Made by a program: the position numbers and the translations under genes. 64,000 nucleotides of DNA from Nitrospiraceae bacterium. GTDB lineage: Bacteria > Nitrospirota > Nitrospiria > Nitrospirales > UBA2166. The stretch spans positions 510,635 to 574,634 of the forward strand of contig PBSN01000008.1 of NCBI GenBank assembly GCA_002726235.1, in the 5' to 3' direction. Below the pieces are notes generated by a model. That model saw only the letters and a list, made by a program, of their open reading frames with translations, ran no database searches and had not been told where the DNA came from. The first letter of the stretch is position 1; every line of letters starts with the position of its first letter. This document shows positions 31,901-40,547 of the stretch, one piece after another.

Positions 31901-32156
31901 CCAAAATGGGAAGGTCGAACGAGAAGTCCCCTTTGTACTCATTCGAGAAAATCAGAGAATCCGAGGAATCATTGATAGCCTAATTCTTCTGCAAGACCGT
32001 GCCATCGTTATCGACTACAAAACAGGACAACCGTCTGAGAACCATCAACTGCAGATGGGAATCTATCTTGAAGCCACTCGAACACTATTTCCAAAACACG
32101 AGATCGAAGGACTCATCTTTTATCCCGATGGAACACCTCACAGATATTCGTTGTAA
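28938..32156 (+). CDS. AddA-like UvrD/Rep helicase with C-terminal nuclease
   Basis: 1072 aa; Walker A EASAGTGKTRVLVDRY, LLIDEFQDTNEMQW, GDRKQSVYGWRDA, LLYVAFTRAKNYL, nuclease GIIDSLILLQDRAIVIDYKTGQ. ATGA overlap with addB-like gene. Confidence 0.92.
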   Translation: MMTVTLPQDHQARENASDPRFNVTLEASAGTGKTRVLVDRYIRLIEAGAAPRNILAITFTRKAASEMKHRIIQELHRRSMLWQEIRDRLFEVHIVTMDAFCLSLLKEFPLEANLEPDMDLLSDVELHRLLEESVEQGLSDHGNYPTSDLKFLASRFGETTLRRGMRNFIRSRLVMSPLLNRFVNQRVPHTLQLSHVLRKASTGLRKAMRNYQWGTMPTSIRRIMGSNPVTPFDLEQVASYFLTQDGKSRKRLSSACRQADFTTRAEYDQHRSQVIDIAPVVAEHIQRWRHDINLYAIQEIWTLYQSATRHFISLKEERGGLDFSDIVQHAVTLLKKRGIFSQSRFRLEARYHHLLIDEFQDTNEMQWSLIQSLIDSWGEGEGLVQDTIARAQASGRGKGLLQEPSIFLVGDRKQSVYGWRDARVEVMNTATKYLMNIRPNGGRQLHIRQSFRAHAPLLGFLNDVFSGVPKESEDVSWAFRYRKSDHFPILKSDNHDHAVGLAIAPTRTHAAAAVGDEIVRLLQENNYQLKDIAICFRSRTHYRIYEDALVQRGVPTYVYRGLGFYDSPEVRDIQAIIRYLANPISELCAAEVLRSRFIGFSDTGLSLITKDHRKRVTATPLIQLLKHAIPQEQLPRTISPEDQAIITNILPKVPKWLDIADRIPPSDLLQRIIEETDYAACFSGRNGIQGWENLKKVLERIRRAQNRGYMTFARLTEYVDHASAGEESLATLEAIDAVSLMTIHASKGLEFKAVFVVNMDQTLHADTSLPRIKEHADGSIDIYATEKAKTRSPDRTLEEEKRLLYVAFTRAKNYLVLSSLDPKHNERHATFNNLLPKSLRELLPAATTTDAPELTWTPADNKHRLRVVRAMSSPRHYYNTKTTPAYTLAIEPLPHQTTSRVTTNHQVTESSNDNRNNQNSQSLSRKIGRTVHQLFEYAVSINEKLEQIADALLSKCPEQTPVDRKKTIRKVTSFYRQLHSHQELTRLLQNGKVEREVPFVLIRENQRIRGIIDSLILLQDRAIVIDYKTGQPSENHQLQMGIYLEATRTLFPKHEIEGLIFYPDGTPHRYSL

Positions 32157-32173
32157 GACACGTGGAGACACTA

Positions 32174-32656
32174 TCATGGTCTATGCTCAAGCTGTGATAT
32201 GACAAGAACCCCGATATTAAACTGATCGTCGTATCTCAGAATCATGTGAGTATGCGTCCCAACCCACAACACATCGTGAGAAAACCGGCTCTCATCGCGC
32301 CCTGATCCAAAACGAGACGTCAACGCACTCAGCAAGCCATCGTAGTTTTCTCCATCACGATATTTGATTGTTACACGTTTAAACTTGTCCCCTTCAAATG
32401 AATATAGAATTTTCTCAACATTAATATCGCCAAAAGTTAAAGGTTCGTTTGGAAAATAATAAGTTTTTGATCCTGATGGATCATCAGACTCGCCCCACAG
32501 CACAAGACCATCAAATTCTACGACATTCGCATCCCAGGAATATCCTTTAAAGCCATTAGGGTCATTCTCAAATACCCCATCAGCTGCAGGCACTTCTGAT
32601 GGCAGAAGGAACACCGCAAACCCAATGAGAATGTACAGAGTATAAAATCGATTCAT
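32174..32656 (-). CDS. Hypothetical secreted protein
   Basis: Likely start MNRFYTLYILIGFAVFLLPSEVPAADG (signal peptide) within ORF 32174..32755. Confidence 0.7.
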   Translation of the reverse strand: MNRFYTLYILIGFAVFLLPSEVPAADGVFENDPNGFKGYSWDANVVEFDGLVLWGESDDPSGSKTYYFPNEPLTFGDINVEKILYSFEGDKFKRVTIKYRDGENYDGLLSALTSRFGSGRDESRFSHDVLWVGTHTHMILRYDDQFNIGVLVISQLEHRP

Positions 32657-32976
32657 AGTTGGTGATCCAAAGTTGACTTCGCGTATTGCTCCACATCCGA
32701 ATCCAAATCCACTCAATACACAAACCTCCACCATGGCAAAGGTTGAACGAAGCAAAGTAAGAATTTAAAAAAAACTGTTTTGGTACGGAGTGCTCCTATT
32801 TCTCAGTACATATCACCTTACATTTTTGGATTATACAAACTTTTGATCAGACGCTCAGCAAGTCATCCGTGAAAGATTAAACATTTACAACTTTAGATTT
32901 GCCGGAGGACAGATGTTATCAGGCTGGACAGAATTGCTGAATTTTAAAATCCCACGACTCCATCCAGTGTCCCATG

Positions 32977-32985
32977 TGCTACAAT
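32977..32985 (+). promoter_or_regulatory. Candidate extended -10 promoter element
   Basis: TGCTACAAT (TGn-TACAAT); weak -35. Lies upstream of the GC-rich structured region. Confidence 0.4.
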
Positions 32986-33134
32986 CGTCGAAATTTAGGG
33001 GATCACTCATCTCCGAGTCTTCCGATAGGAGGGAGGCGTCCCATGCGCTAACCGACGGCGGGTTGGCCCGTGGGTTCACGCAAGGTCTGGGCCGGCGTGA
33101 CGCAATGCATCGCCGATTGGAAGGAGGTGATCCG

Positions 33135-33185
33135 ATGGGAAGTGATAGTAGTAACCCTGCGGCGAGTGAGGTGGCAACGTTCTAG
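33135..33185 (+). CDS. 16-aa sORF within the candidate RNA
   Basis: AAGGAGGTGATCC (33121-33133) is a 13-nt match to the full anti-SD complement, then ATG..TAG: MGSDSSNPAASEVATF*. Confidence 0.45.
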   Translation: MGSDSSNPAASEVATF

Positions 33186-33236
33186 CCGCACACCTTTTTC
33201 TTCGGTGATCCCTGGGACGTATTCCCAGCGCCACCG

Positions 33237-33299
33237 GCCCGGAAGCGCGGGTGCCGGAGCCGCATTTGGATTTTCGGATCTGCTTCCGGGCTCTTTTTT
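33237..33299 (+). terminator. Rho-independent terminator
   Basis: GCCCGGAAGC (33237-33246) pairs perfectly with GCTTCCGGGC (33282-33291), followed by TCTTTTTT. Confidence 0.75.
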
Positions 33300-33359
33300 G
33301 CCTAATTCCAGTCTGCAAGGCACGCAAGCAAGGCAGTTAACACCGCCATAGCGTAAAGC

Positions 33360-35429
33360 CTAATCTTCCTCAGCTTTTGGCTTATACTGATCGATAATCT
33401 CTTGCTGAATGTTTGGTGGCACAACATCGTAGTGGCTAAGTTGCATAGTGTACGACCCTTGCCCCGCTGTCACTGCTTTCAGTTGAGATTGATATTGCCC
33501 CAATTCCGCCAAAGGCGCTTGTGCACTAATGTGGAGCATCCCACCAGGTAATGTATCGGAGCCCTGAAGACGCCCTCGCTTACTCGACAAATCCCCAGCG
33601 ATATCCCCCATATTTCCTTCTGGCACAATAATATCCATCTGGACAACCGGCTCGAGAATAACTGGCTTCGCTTTATGAATCGCATCAATCAACGCTTTCT
33701 TCGACGCAGCAACAAACGCAACCTCTTTGCTATCGACAGGATGATGTTTCCCGTCATATACACTCACTTTAATATCCTGTAACGGATATCCAGCAATGGC
33801 ACCTTGCTCCATCACTAGTCGAACACCTTTCTCAACTGCCGGAATAAACTGCCGCGGAATTGACCCTCCAAAAGTATTATTAGCAAACTCGAATCCACCA
33901 CCACGCTCCTGTGGAGCAATCCGCAAAAAAACTTCTCCAAACTGACCAGCACCCCCGGTTTGCTTTCTATGCCGATGATGTCCCTCTGCATTTCCAGTGA
34001 TGGTTTCCTTGTAAGCAATCTTCGGCGGATGAGTATCAACCTCTACGTTGTACCGGTTCTTCATTTTTTTGAGAATCACTCGCAAATGCATATCACCAAG
34101 CCCGTAGATGACAGTTTCACTCGTCGTTACATTGCGTTCAATGGTAAAGCAAGGGTCTTCGGCTTCCATACTGACCAATGCTTTCCCAATCTTTTGTTCA
34201 TCACCACGACTTTTTGCCTCAATGGCAAAACCGTTCATTGGCTGGGGAAAGTCCATCGGCTTTAATCTCACATCACCATCATCAATTTTGTCTCGCAACA
34301 CAGCATCAAATCGAATTTCATCGATCTTCGCCACGGCACAAATATCTCCAGGAATGCCCGTATCGACTTCAGCATGTTCTTTCCCCTGTAAACGCAGCAA
34401 ATGCCCTACCTTAAACGTCTTTCTCTCATCCCCAAGATGAAGCTGACTGTCCTTTTTGACCGTCCCTTGAAAAATTCGGAATACTCCAAGTTTTCCGATA
34501 AAAGGATCTGCGGTAACTTTGAATACATACGCCACAATCGACTTCGAGGGATCTGGCGTAATTTCCACTTCCTCACTATCTTCACCCTGGCCCTTGCGAA
34601 ACTCTTGCGCATTCCCTTCAGTTGGATTTGGCATCATATGTGAAAATATCTCCAATAACTCCCGCACCCCAACACCTTGCCGCGCCGATACGAAGCAAAT
34701 AGGAACTAGATGCCCGTCCTTTAACGCATTTGTAAACGGCGTATGGAGCTGTTCAGGACTCACCTCCCCTTTATCAAGGTAAGTCGTCATGAGATCCTCA
34801 TCCATTTCCACAACTTGCTCGACAATGGCTGTGTGCGCGTCAGTGGAAGATCCAAAGTCAACGTCCCCTTCCGCCTTATTAAAGACATCGACAACTGCAG
34901 ACCCTCCTCCACTGGGGAGGTTGATGGGAAGACACTCCTTGCCGAATAACTCCTGAATTTGGTCCACAACCTGCTCAAGATTAACCTCTTCTGCATCGAT
35001 TTTGTTCACAATAATTATGCGACACAGTTTCCTGTCAACAGCGCGTTCCATAACACGCCGCGCAACCATATCGACCCCATGTTGAGCCGTTATGACCACC
35101 GCGACAGTCTCGACTGCAGTAAGTGCTGAAAGCGCGTGGCCAGAAAACTCAATCATTCCTGGAGTATCGATGAGGTTAATATGGTGCCCAGCGTGATCAC
35201 AATTCACGATCGCGGAATTTAAGGAATGTTGATGCTCCTTCTCTTCCGGATCAAAATCACAAACGGTATTTTTCTTCTCAATTGATCCCAGGCTCTGGAT
35301 CATGCCTGTCTGATGCAGCAACGCCTCAACGAGAGTCGTCTTTCCAGCTGCACCCTGACCAACAAGTGCAATATTTCGAATATCTTGAGTCGTATAGCTC
35401 GGCATGCTCAAACCTCCAGTTTTGTTCAA
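33360..35429 (-). CDS. Elongation factor G-like GTPase (EF-G paralogue type)
   Basis: 689 aa; G1 VGQGAAGKTTLVEALL, DTPGMIEF, VNKIDAEE; EF-G domains IV/V (RQFIPAVEKGVRLVMEQG..AGYPLQDIKVSVYDGKHHPVDS). Confidence 0.92.
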   Translation of the reverse strand: MNKTGGLSMPSYTTQDIRNIALVGQGAAGKTTLVEALLHQTGMIQSLGSIEKKNTVCDFDPEEKEHQHSLNSAIVNCDHAGHHINLIDTPGMIEFSGHALSALTAVETVAVVITAQHGVDMVARRVMERAVDRKLCRIIIVNKIDAEEVNLEQVVDQIQELFGKECLPINLPSGGGSAVVDVFNKAEGDVDFGSSTDAHTAIVEQVVEMDEDLMTTYLDKGEVSPEQLHTPFTNALKDGHLVPICFVSARQGVGVRELLEIFSHMMPNPTEGNAQEFRKGQGEDSEEVEITPDPSKSIVAYVFKVTADPFIGKLGVFRIFQGTVKKDSQLHLGDERKTFKVGHLLRLQGKEHAEVDTGIPGDICAVAKIDEIRFDAVLRDKIDDGDVRLKPMDFPQPMNGFAIEAKSRGDEQKIGKALVSMEAEDPCFTIERNVTTSETVIYGLGDMHLRVILKKMKNRYNVEVDTHPPKIAYKETITGNAEGHHRHRKQTGGAGQFGEVFLRIAPQERGGGFEFANNTFGGSIPRQFIPAVEKGVRLVMEQGAIAGYPLQDIKVSVYDGKHHPVDSKEVAFVAASKKALIDAIHKAKPVILEPVVQMDIIVPEGNMGDIAGDLSSKRGRLQGSDTLPGGMLHISAQAPLAELGQYQSQLKAVTAGQGSYTMQLSHYDVVPPNIQQEIIDQYKPKAEED

Positions 35430-35450
35430 TCTGCCATGACTACGCGAATG

Positions 35451-35894
35451 TTACCTCTGAATCTTTACCTTCACCGTCTGCTTACCCCATTGCAGTGCCT
35501 TTTTTCTTGTCGAAAAATAGAGATCAAGCCGGTTCGGCCCTTTAATAGCACCTCCAATATCTTCAACAACGCCTTTCCCATACCCCGGAATGATCATGAT
35601 GGTTCCATACGGATAGTATTTGATATCGGCGGCAATTGTCCCCTTCCTTGCTTTTACCCCGCTTGAGGTGATGCCGACCTTCTTTGGCTTTCCCTTACGT
35701 GGCCCACTCGCAATCACTGTTTTCCAGAAGAAAATAGGGTGCCGCTCCCAATTAGTACTGTATTGATCAGATGAATATGCAGTGACAAGCATTTCGCGTG
35801 TTTCATAGGTTGCACAACTCGAAAGCACGAGGAATGAGAGAGCTATAGTGAGAAGGGCAAAGACGAAATGTATCGGGGCGTTCTGTGTATTCAT
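35451..35894 (-). CDS. 3D-domain (double-psi beta-barrel) lipoprotein/secreted protein
   Basis: 147 aa; VTAYSSD..., GTIAADIKYYPYGTIMIIPGYGKGVVEDIGGAIKGPNRLDLYF matches 3D domain proteins. Confidence 0.85.
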   Translation of the reverse strand: MNTQNAPIHFVFALLTIALSFLVLSSCATYETREMLVTAYSSDQYSTNWERHPIFFWKTVIASGPRKGKPKKVGITSSGVKARKGTIAADIKYYPYGTIMIIPGYGKGVVEDIGGAIKGPNRLDLYFSTRKKALQWGKQTVKVKIQR

Positions 35895-35988
35895 TGCCTA
35901 ACTGCTTCTCAAAGGAAACTGAACGGATATCGGTACAATCCCCCGACTGGACCAAGCGGGTATTCTAGCAAATCTTATGCATAGATAT

Positions 35989-38532
35989 TCACAATCCAAT
36001 GACAAATCGTTGAATATATTGGCTTTCAGGAACCAATATCCTCACACGATCAAGCAGGTCCGTTCGTTTATCGTAGTCTTTCTGCCGCTTCGCCCATTTT
36101 GCTGCAAGAAGCAGATTGCCTGCTGTCGAAGGCATTTGGTGCGACTCTGAAGTCCACCCCGGCCCTTGAAGCATATCATCAAAAAACTGAATTAATACCT
36201 CGCCCAACAATTGATGGCTCGAAAGGTGACTCAGCGGAGCAAGATATTCAACAAGGGGACGATCATCAGAATTCAATGGCATACCCTGAAGCAGTGGACG
36301 AAGCGCTTCCTCGTTTCCAGCGTATAAGAGGAAAAGACTCGGAAGATCCACGAGATAGGGATCCTTTGGATATACCTCACCATTAGATGTCGTTCCAGCA
36401 AGGAAGTCCCGTTCAAGGTCGATTTCGTGATTAGAGCCGACCAACCCCAACATTGGATATCGAGGATTAAGAGACCCACGCCATAATTGCACATATGGAA
36501 ATACAGATTGGAATGTCCTCGCGATAATCTTAAACTCCCGAGATCCAAGTTGATAGAGCGGAAGCCACTGACAAAATAATCCCCCTTCAGCCAGTCGATC
36601 ACTAATCTCAGCATAAAACTCAACGCTATACAGTGAGCCCGCATTCGCATGCCATGGGGTAATAAGATCAAGTGTGATGACATCAAAATGTTCATCGCTG
36701 CTATGTAAGACATGCCTCCCATCACCAATACGAACCTCAACTCGAGGATCAGAGAGCACATCACCTGTATAGTCGCGAAACATCTCGGCCGCTTCAACGA
36801 CGTGAGGGAGCAGCTCAACCGCAAGTGCTCGTTCTATCTGCTCCCCACGAGGCGTCAAATTCAGTGCGCTCATAGTAATCCCAGTTGCCACTCCAATGAA
36901 CGCAATGCGTCTTGGGTTTTCGTGCAATAGCAGTGGCAAATGCCCCATTCTTCTCTCCTGAATTTCTCCAGAAGTACCGCCAAGTCCATATGTATTGTTA
37001 ACCTTTAACTTTAAGTGTCCATCTTTACGCTTAAGCACTGCCACAGCAGCACTACTTCCCTCTTTATGAAAGAGGAGACTTTCTCCATCTTTGAGTCTCT
37101 GCAAGGCTCCAAGGGATGAGGGCACGACAAAGTTTCCGCCAACGATGATCGCAATAACGATCCATACGGTACATTGTTGGGAAATAGCAAACTGCCTTGT
37201 CATGGCTCCTCTCGACACACGGGCACGTCGTTCACACATGAGCATCACCACAAGGGCACATACCACATATGCCAACGCAATGAGAAAAAGACCTTGCCAC
37301 AACCCAAACAGCGGAATAACAACAAATCCCGCAGTGAGTGCCCCAAAAATCGCCCCAAGAAGGTTTGCCGCCATCACCCCCCCCAAACGAGCTCCGACGT
37401 TTGATGAGGAACCTACGATCAAACTCTGCGGGTGATATACATGCCAAAGAAGCGGAAGAATCATTCCCGCCGTAATAATCGGTGGCACCGTGATAAGAGT
37501 TGTAAGGCTCGCAGCCCAGAGCAACGGCCAGACGCTCACGTCAGCGTGAGGTTCACGCTCAAGGCCAGTGAGTACCATGAACAATGGTGGTGACAGACTA
37601 ATAAGCACCGCAGTAATGATTAGAACCCAGACCATCAGTTGCCAAGGGTGCTTGTAAACCCACTGGACTTCGCTGATCAGCCTGGCAACGATAAAGGCAC
37701 CCACCGCGAGACCTACTAAAAACGTCACCACAATGATGGCAAAACTAAACACAGAGTTGTGAAAAACCAAGGCAAACATGCGTGTCCACATCACCTGGAG
37801 GCAAAGAGTGAACAGCCCGGACAATAGCGCGAGGCTAAGAATTAGCGGCACTGATCCACCACCGCCTTGGATGGGAACCTCGATTGGTTTCGGATCATTC
37901 AAAACAACATGAACTTCGTCTGTCGCTATATACTCCTGTTTTGCATACAGCAACGCTACAACAGCAACGAGAAAATTAATCCCAACCGCAAAAATATAGG
38001 TATCCCAGACACCGATATAAAAGGGGAGAAAACAGCCCGTCGCAAGTGCTCCACATGCTGCTCCAAACGTATTGATCGCATACAAGCGCCCCCCAGATTC
38101 TGCAACATCATGCTTTGACATGCGAACGACTGCACGCCCCAAAACAGGAAGGGTTCCCCCCATAAACGTCGCAGCCGGAAGCACAGCAAGCACGGCAAGC
38201 GTCGCTGTCATGGTGAGGCCACCCGGTGTCACACGTGAAACCGGTAGCGATTCAAGCACTTCAAGTAAGACAGGAATCGGAAGCGCAGTGATAGCAACAC
38301 CAAGTTCTAAAACACCGTACAGACGAAGAGGAGATGTCACACGATCGGCACAACGTCCAATCCAGTGGTTACCCAAAGCCAAGCCGGCAAAGAAGGCAAC
38401 AAGCACCAGTGCGGTAGCATGCACGACATTGCCAAAGAGAAGCCCGAAATGCCGAAACCAGAGAATCTCGTAGATCAGCCCAGCAACGCCCGAAGCGAAA
38501 AATAGGGTCGCAAGAAAGCTACGAGGCATCAC
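35989..38532 (-). CDS. Membrane-fused spermidine synthase-like protein
   Basis: 847 aa; multiple TM helices, then a SpeE-like methyltransferase fold (AVELLPHVVEAAEMF, VRIGDGRHVLHSSDEHFDVITLDLITPWHA). Confidence 0.88.
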   Translation of the reverse strand: MMPRSFLATLFFASGVAGLIYEILWFRHFGLLFGNVVHATALVLVAFFAGLALGNHWIGRCADRVTSPLRLYGVLELGVAITALPIPVLLEVLESLPVSRVTPGGLTMTATLAVLAVLPAATFMGGTLPVLGRAVVRMSKHDVAESGGRLYAINTFGAACGALATGCFLPFYIGVWDTYIFAVGINFLVAVVALLYAKQEYIATDEVHVVLNDPKPIEVPIQGGGGSVPLILSLALLSGLFTLCLQVMWTRMFALVFHNSVFSFAIIVVTFLVGLAVGAFIVARLISEVQWVYKHPWQLMVWVLIITAVLISLSPPLFMVLTGLEREPHADVSVWPLLWAASLTTLITVPPIITAGMILPLLWHVYHPQSLIVGSSSNVGARLGGVMAANLLGAIFGALTAGFVVIPLFGLWQGLFLIALAYVVCALVVMLMCERRARVSRGAMTRQFAISQQCTVWIVIAIIVGGNFVVPSSLGALQRLKDGESLLFHKEGSSAAVAVLKRKDGHLKLKVNNTYGLGGTSGEIQERRMGHLPLLLHENPRRIAFIGVATGITMSALNLTPRGEQIERALAVELLPHVVEAAEMFRDYTGDVLSDPRVEVRIGDGRHVLHSSDEHFDVITLDLITPWHANAGSLYSVEFYAEISDRLAEGGLFCQWLPLYQLGSREFKIIARTFQSVFPYVQLWRGSLNPRYPMLGLVGSNHEIDLERDFLAGTTSNGEVYPKDPYLVDLPSLFLLYAGNEEALRPLLQGMPLNSDDRPLVEYLAPLSHLSSHQLLGEVLIQFFDDMLQGPGWTSESHQMPSTAGNLLLAAKWAKRQKDYDKRTDLLDRVRILVPESQYIQRFVIGL

Positions 38533-38633
38533 GCTAGAAAAAAGTTACAAACTTGGGAGGTTGCCAAAAGAGTGCAGCAAAAAAACAAACAAGGCGCGAT
38601 CGATCAATGCACGTCACGTATTGAGGTGGGTCC

Positions 38634-40016
38634 TCAACCGTGGTCGTGGTCTTGATCTGAACCGGCATCGCCATCAGGTGCTTCAAGATCACCAGCCTCA
38701 ATTGACACGATCGCACGCGGATTCTCCCCATCGGTTGGAATAGTGGCAAGAACCAGATGAGTTTCAACATCAATCACAGACACACTCCCAGATACTTCAC
38801 CAACATTCGGAACATAGATTCGTGTCCGATCTACACTGATCGCGAGATTTCGATCCCTCCCTGCCACTCCAACACCAATTCGAGTAACTTCCCGAAGCGC
38901 CGTCGGAAGAGAAGCGTCAACAACCAGAATTGTGTCTGTCCCCTCCCCACCTGACACGAACAATTTTGCATCATCGGCCTCAACCAACCTATTGGGCGTA
39001 AAAGAGAGATCAAGACGTGAAACAAGCGTATCGGTAGCAGTATCAATAACCCCAATACCCCCACTACTTGAAGCCTGGACTGAAAAGGAAACCCATATGA
39101 AATTGCCATTTCTGCTAGCTTGCAAGAATGTGGCCTGAGGAAGTTGATCAGCCGCGTTCCCTCTCGGAATACCAGAAAGAAGATCAGGTGTTCCAAGACT
39201 ATCCGCGTCAATGATTGCAATGCTATCACTCGCAGTCGGAAAACGAAGAATGACATAGACATGGCCGCTGTCGTGTGAATAAGCCATCACTCCGGGAGAA
39301 GGCCCAACTGGAATCGATACCGTTGTTGAAAGAAATGACGACACATTGGCTGGATCCATGTCGATAACCGAAATGGTGCCAGACAACCGGTTGCTCACAA
39401 ATGCGCGATCTCGCCTGGTACTGAAGGTGATGTCACTGGCACTATCCTCAACCTGGATCCGCCCAATTTCCTGGAGAAACGTAGTCGTTGTCGGCACTGC
39501 ATCAATGACGGATACCGAATCCGCCCTCGCATCACCCACTGCACCCTGATTCGCTACAAAGACAAATTGATGTGAGGGATCCAGAGCCACCTTTCCAGGT
39601 CGAATCCCAACGCGCACAACCCCTTCAACCGTATCTGTTGCCGCAAATATAGCAGTCACAGATCCAGTTTCAGGATTGCTGATATACGCATGGCCTCCTG
39701 CGGCTATCGCAGTATCACCAAGCAATGCGGTTTCGATGGGACCGTTGGCCTCGAGATCATCCCGACCGCCATGAGAAATGACCGTAATCTTCCCAACAAT
39801 CTGATCAAGATCTGATGAAGAGGGACCAGACCCGGCAACAAATACTTTTTCCTGCACCGCTTCATCTGAGGAGAGCTCAAACGGATTGGGAACATGCTCG
39901 GCAATATCCCCGCACCCGGCAAGCTGCAGCGTAATGACCAGCATGCATCCACACCGAGTGATAATACCAACTGCGCCTGAGTTCATACCTACGCTTCTTC
40001 CACTCTGCAGTTGCAA
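38634..40016 (-). CDS. YVTN/beta-propeller repeat lipoprotein with His/Asp-rich C-terminus
   Basis: 460 aa; lipobox LAGC; repeated DPSHQFVFVANQG..SVSVIDA-type repeats; ends DGDAGSDQDHDHG. Confidence 0.85.
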   Translation of the reverse strand: MQLQSGRSVGMNSGAVGIITRCGCMLVITLQLAGCGDIAEHVPNPFELSSDEAVQEKVFVAGSGPSSSDLDQIVGKITVISHGGRDDLEANGPIETALLGDTAIAAGGHAYISNPETGSVTAIFAATDTVEGVVRVGIRPGKVALDPSHQFVFVANQGAVGDARADSVSVIDAVPTTTTFLQEIGRIQVEDSASDITFSTRRDRAFVSNRLSGTISVIDMDPANVSSFLSTTVSIPVGPSPGVMAYSHDSGHVYVILRFPTASDSIAIIDADSLGTPDLLSGIPRGNAADQLPQATFLQASRNGNFIWVSFSVQASSSGGIGVIDTATDTLVSRLDLSFTPNRLVEADDAKLFVSGGEGTDTILVVDASLPTALREVTRIGVGVAGRDRNLAISVDRTRIYVPNVGEVSGSVSVIDVETHLVLATIPTDGENPRAIVSIEAGDLEAPDGDAGSDQDHDHG

Positions 40017-40547
40017 TTATCCGTTGACTCCACCCAGGTACTGCTGCACACGCTTATCAAGGTCTTCTTTGCTCATGACGCGGCCAAAAATACGCTCACG
40101 CACAACCCCTTTGCCGTCAACAAAAAAACTCAGCGGTAAACCAAGAACACGATAATCTGCGGCGACATTCCCTCGTCGATCCATTAAGACAGGGAACGTC
40201 AACCCAAAACGATCAACAATTGTCTGCGCAGTGGCGTTGCTTTCGCCAAAGTTCACCGCCAATACCTGAAACCCTTGATGCTTATACTGTGCAAATGTTG
40301 CTTGCACTTCAGGGATTTCCTTCATGCAAGGGTGACACCAAGAAGCCCAAAACATCACTAAACTCACTTTGCCAAGTGCTTGATCGAGATTCACCTGAGT
40401 CCCCACAAGATCCGGCAATGTAAAGGTTGGGGCAATTTGCCCTGCCTCGATTGGGGCCGGCCGACCAGCAAGTCCGGACAACACAATTGCGCAGAAACAA
40501 ATCCCAATAAAAATCAGTGATACTCGCAGGTATATTTTCTGCATCAC
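40017..40547 (-). CDS. TlpA/ResA-family thioredoxin-like protein
   Basis: 176 aa; VMFWASWCHPCMKEIPEVQATF (CHPC), signal anchor. Confidence 0.92.
   Translation of the reverse strand: MMQKIYLRVSLIFIGICFCAIVLSGLAGRPAPIEAGQIAPTFTLPDLVGTQVNLDQALGKVSLVMFWASWCHPCMKEIPEVQATFAQYKHQGFQVLAVNFGESNATAQTIVDRFGLTFPVLMDRRGNVAADYRVLGLPLSFFVDGKGVVRERIFGRVMSKEDLDKRVQQYLGGVNG

Larger units (their letters stand above)
32990..33300 (+). ncRNA. Candidate autonomous structured RNA transcript
   Basis: GC-rich block with multiple hairpins, flanked by an extended -10 and an intrinsic terminator, antisense to both neighbouring genes' orientation and not overlapping a convincing long CDS. Confidence 0.5.

Noticed and set aside
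33060-33125. Slight resemblance to c-di-GMP-I (GEMM) riboswitch strings (GACGCAATGC)
   Set aside because: The conserved GEMM core is not reproducible by eye and no co-oriented downstream gene exists. Needs cmscan.
33048-33351. Arg-rich ORFs of about 80-90 aa on both strands over the GC-rich island
   Set aside because: Composition reflects GC-rich structured DNA; no start context except the 16-aa ORF. Treated as RNA instead.
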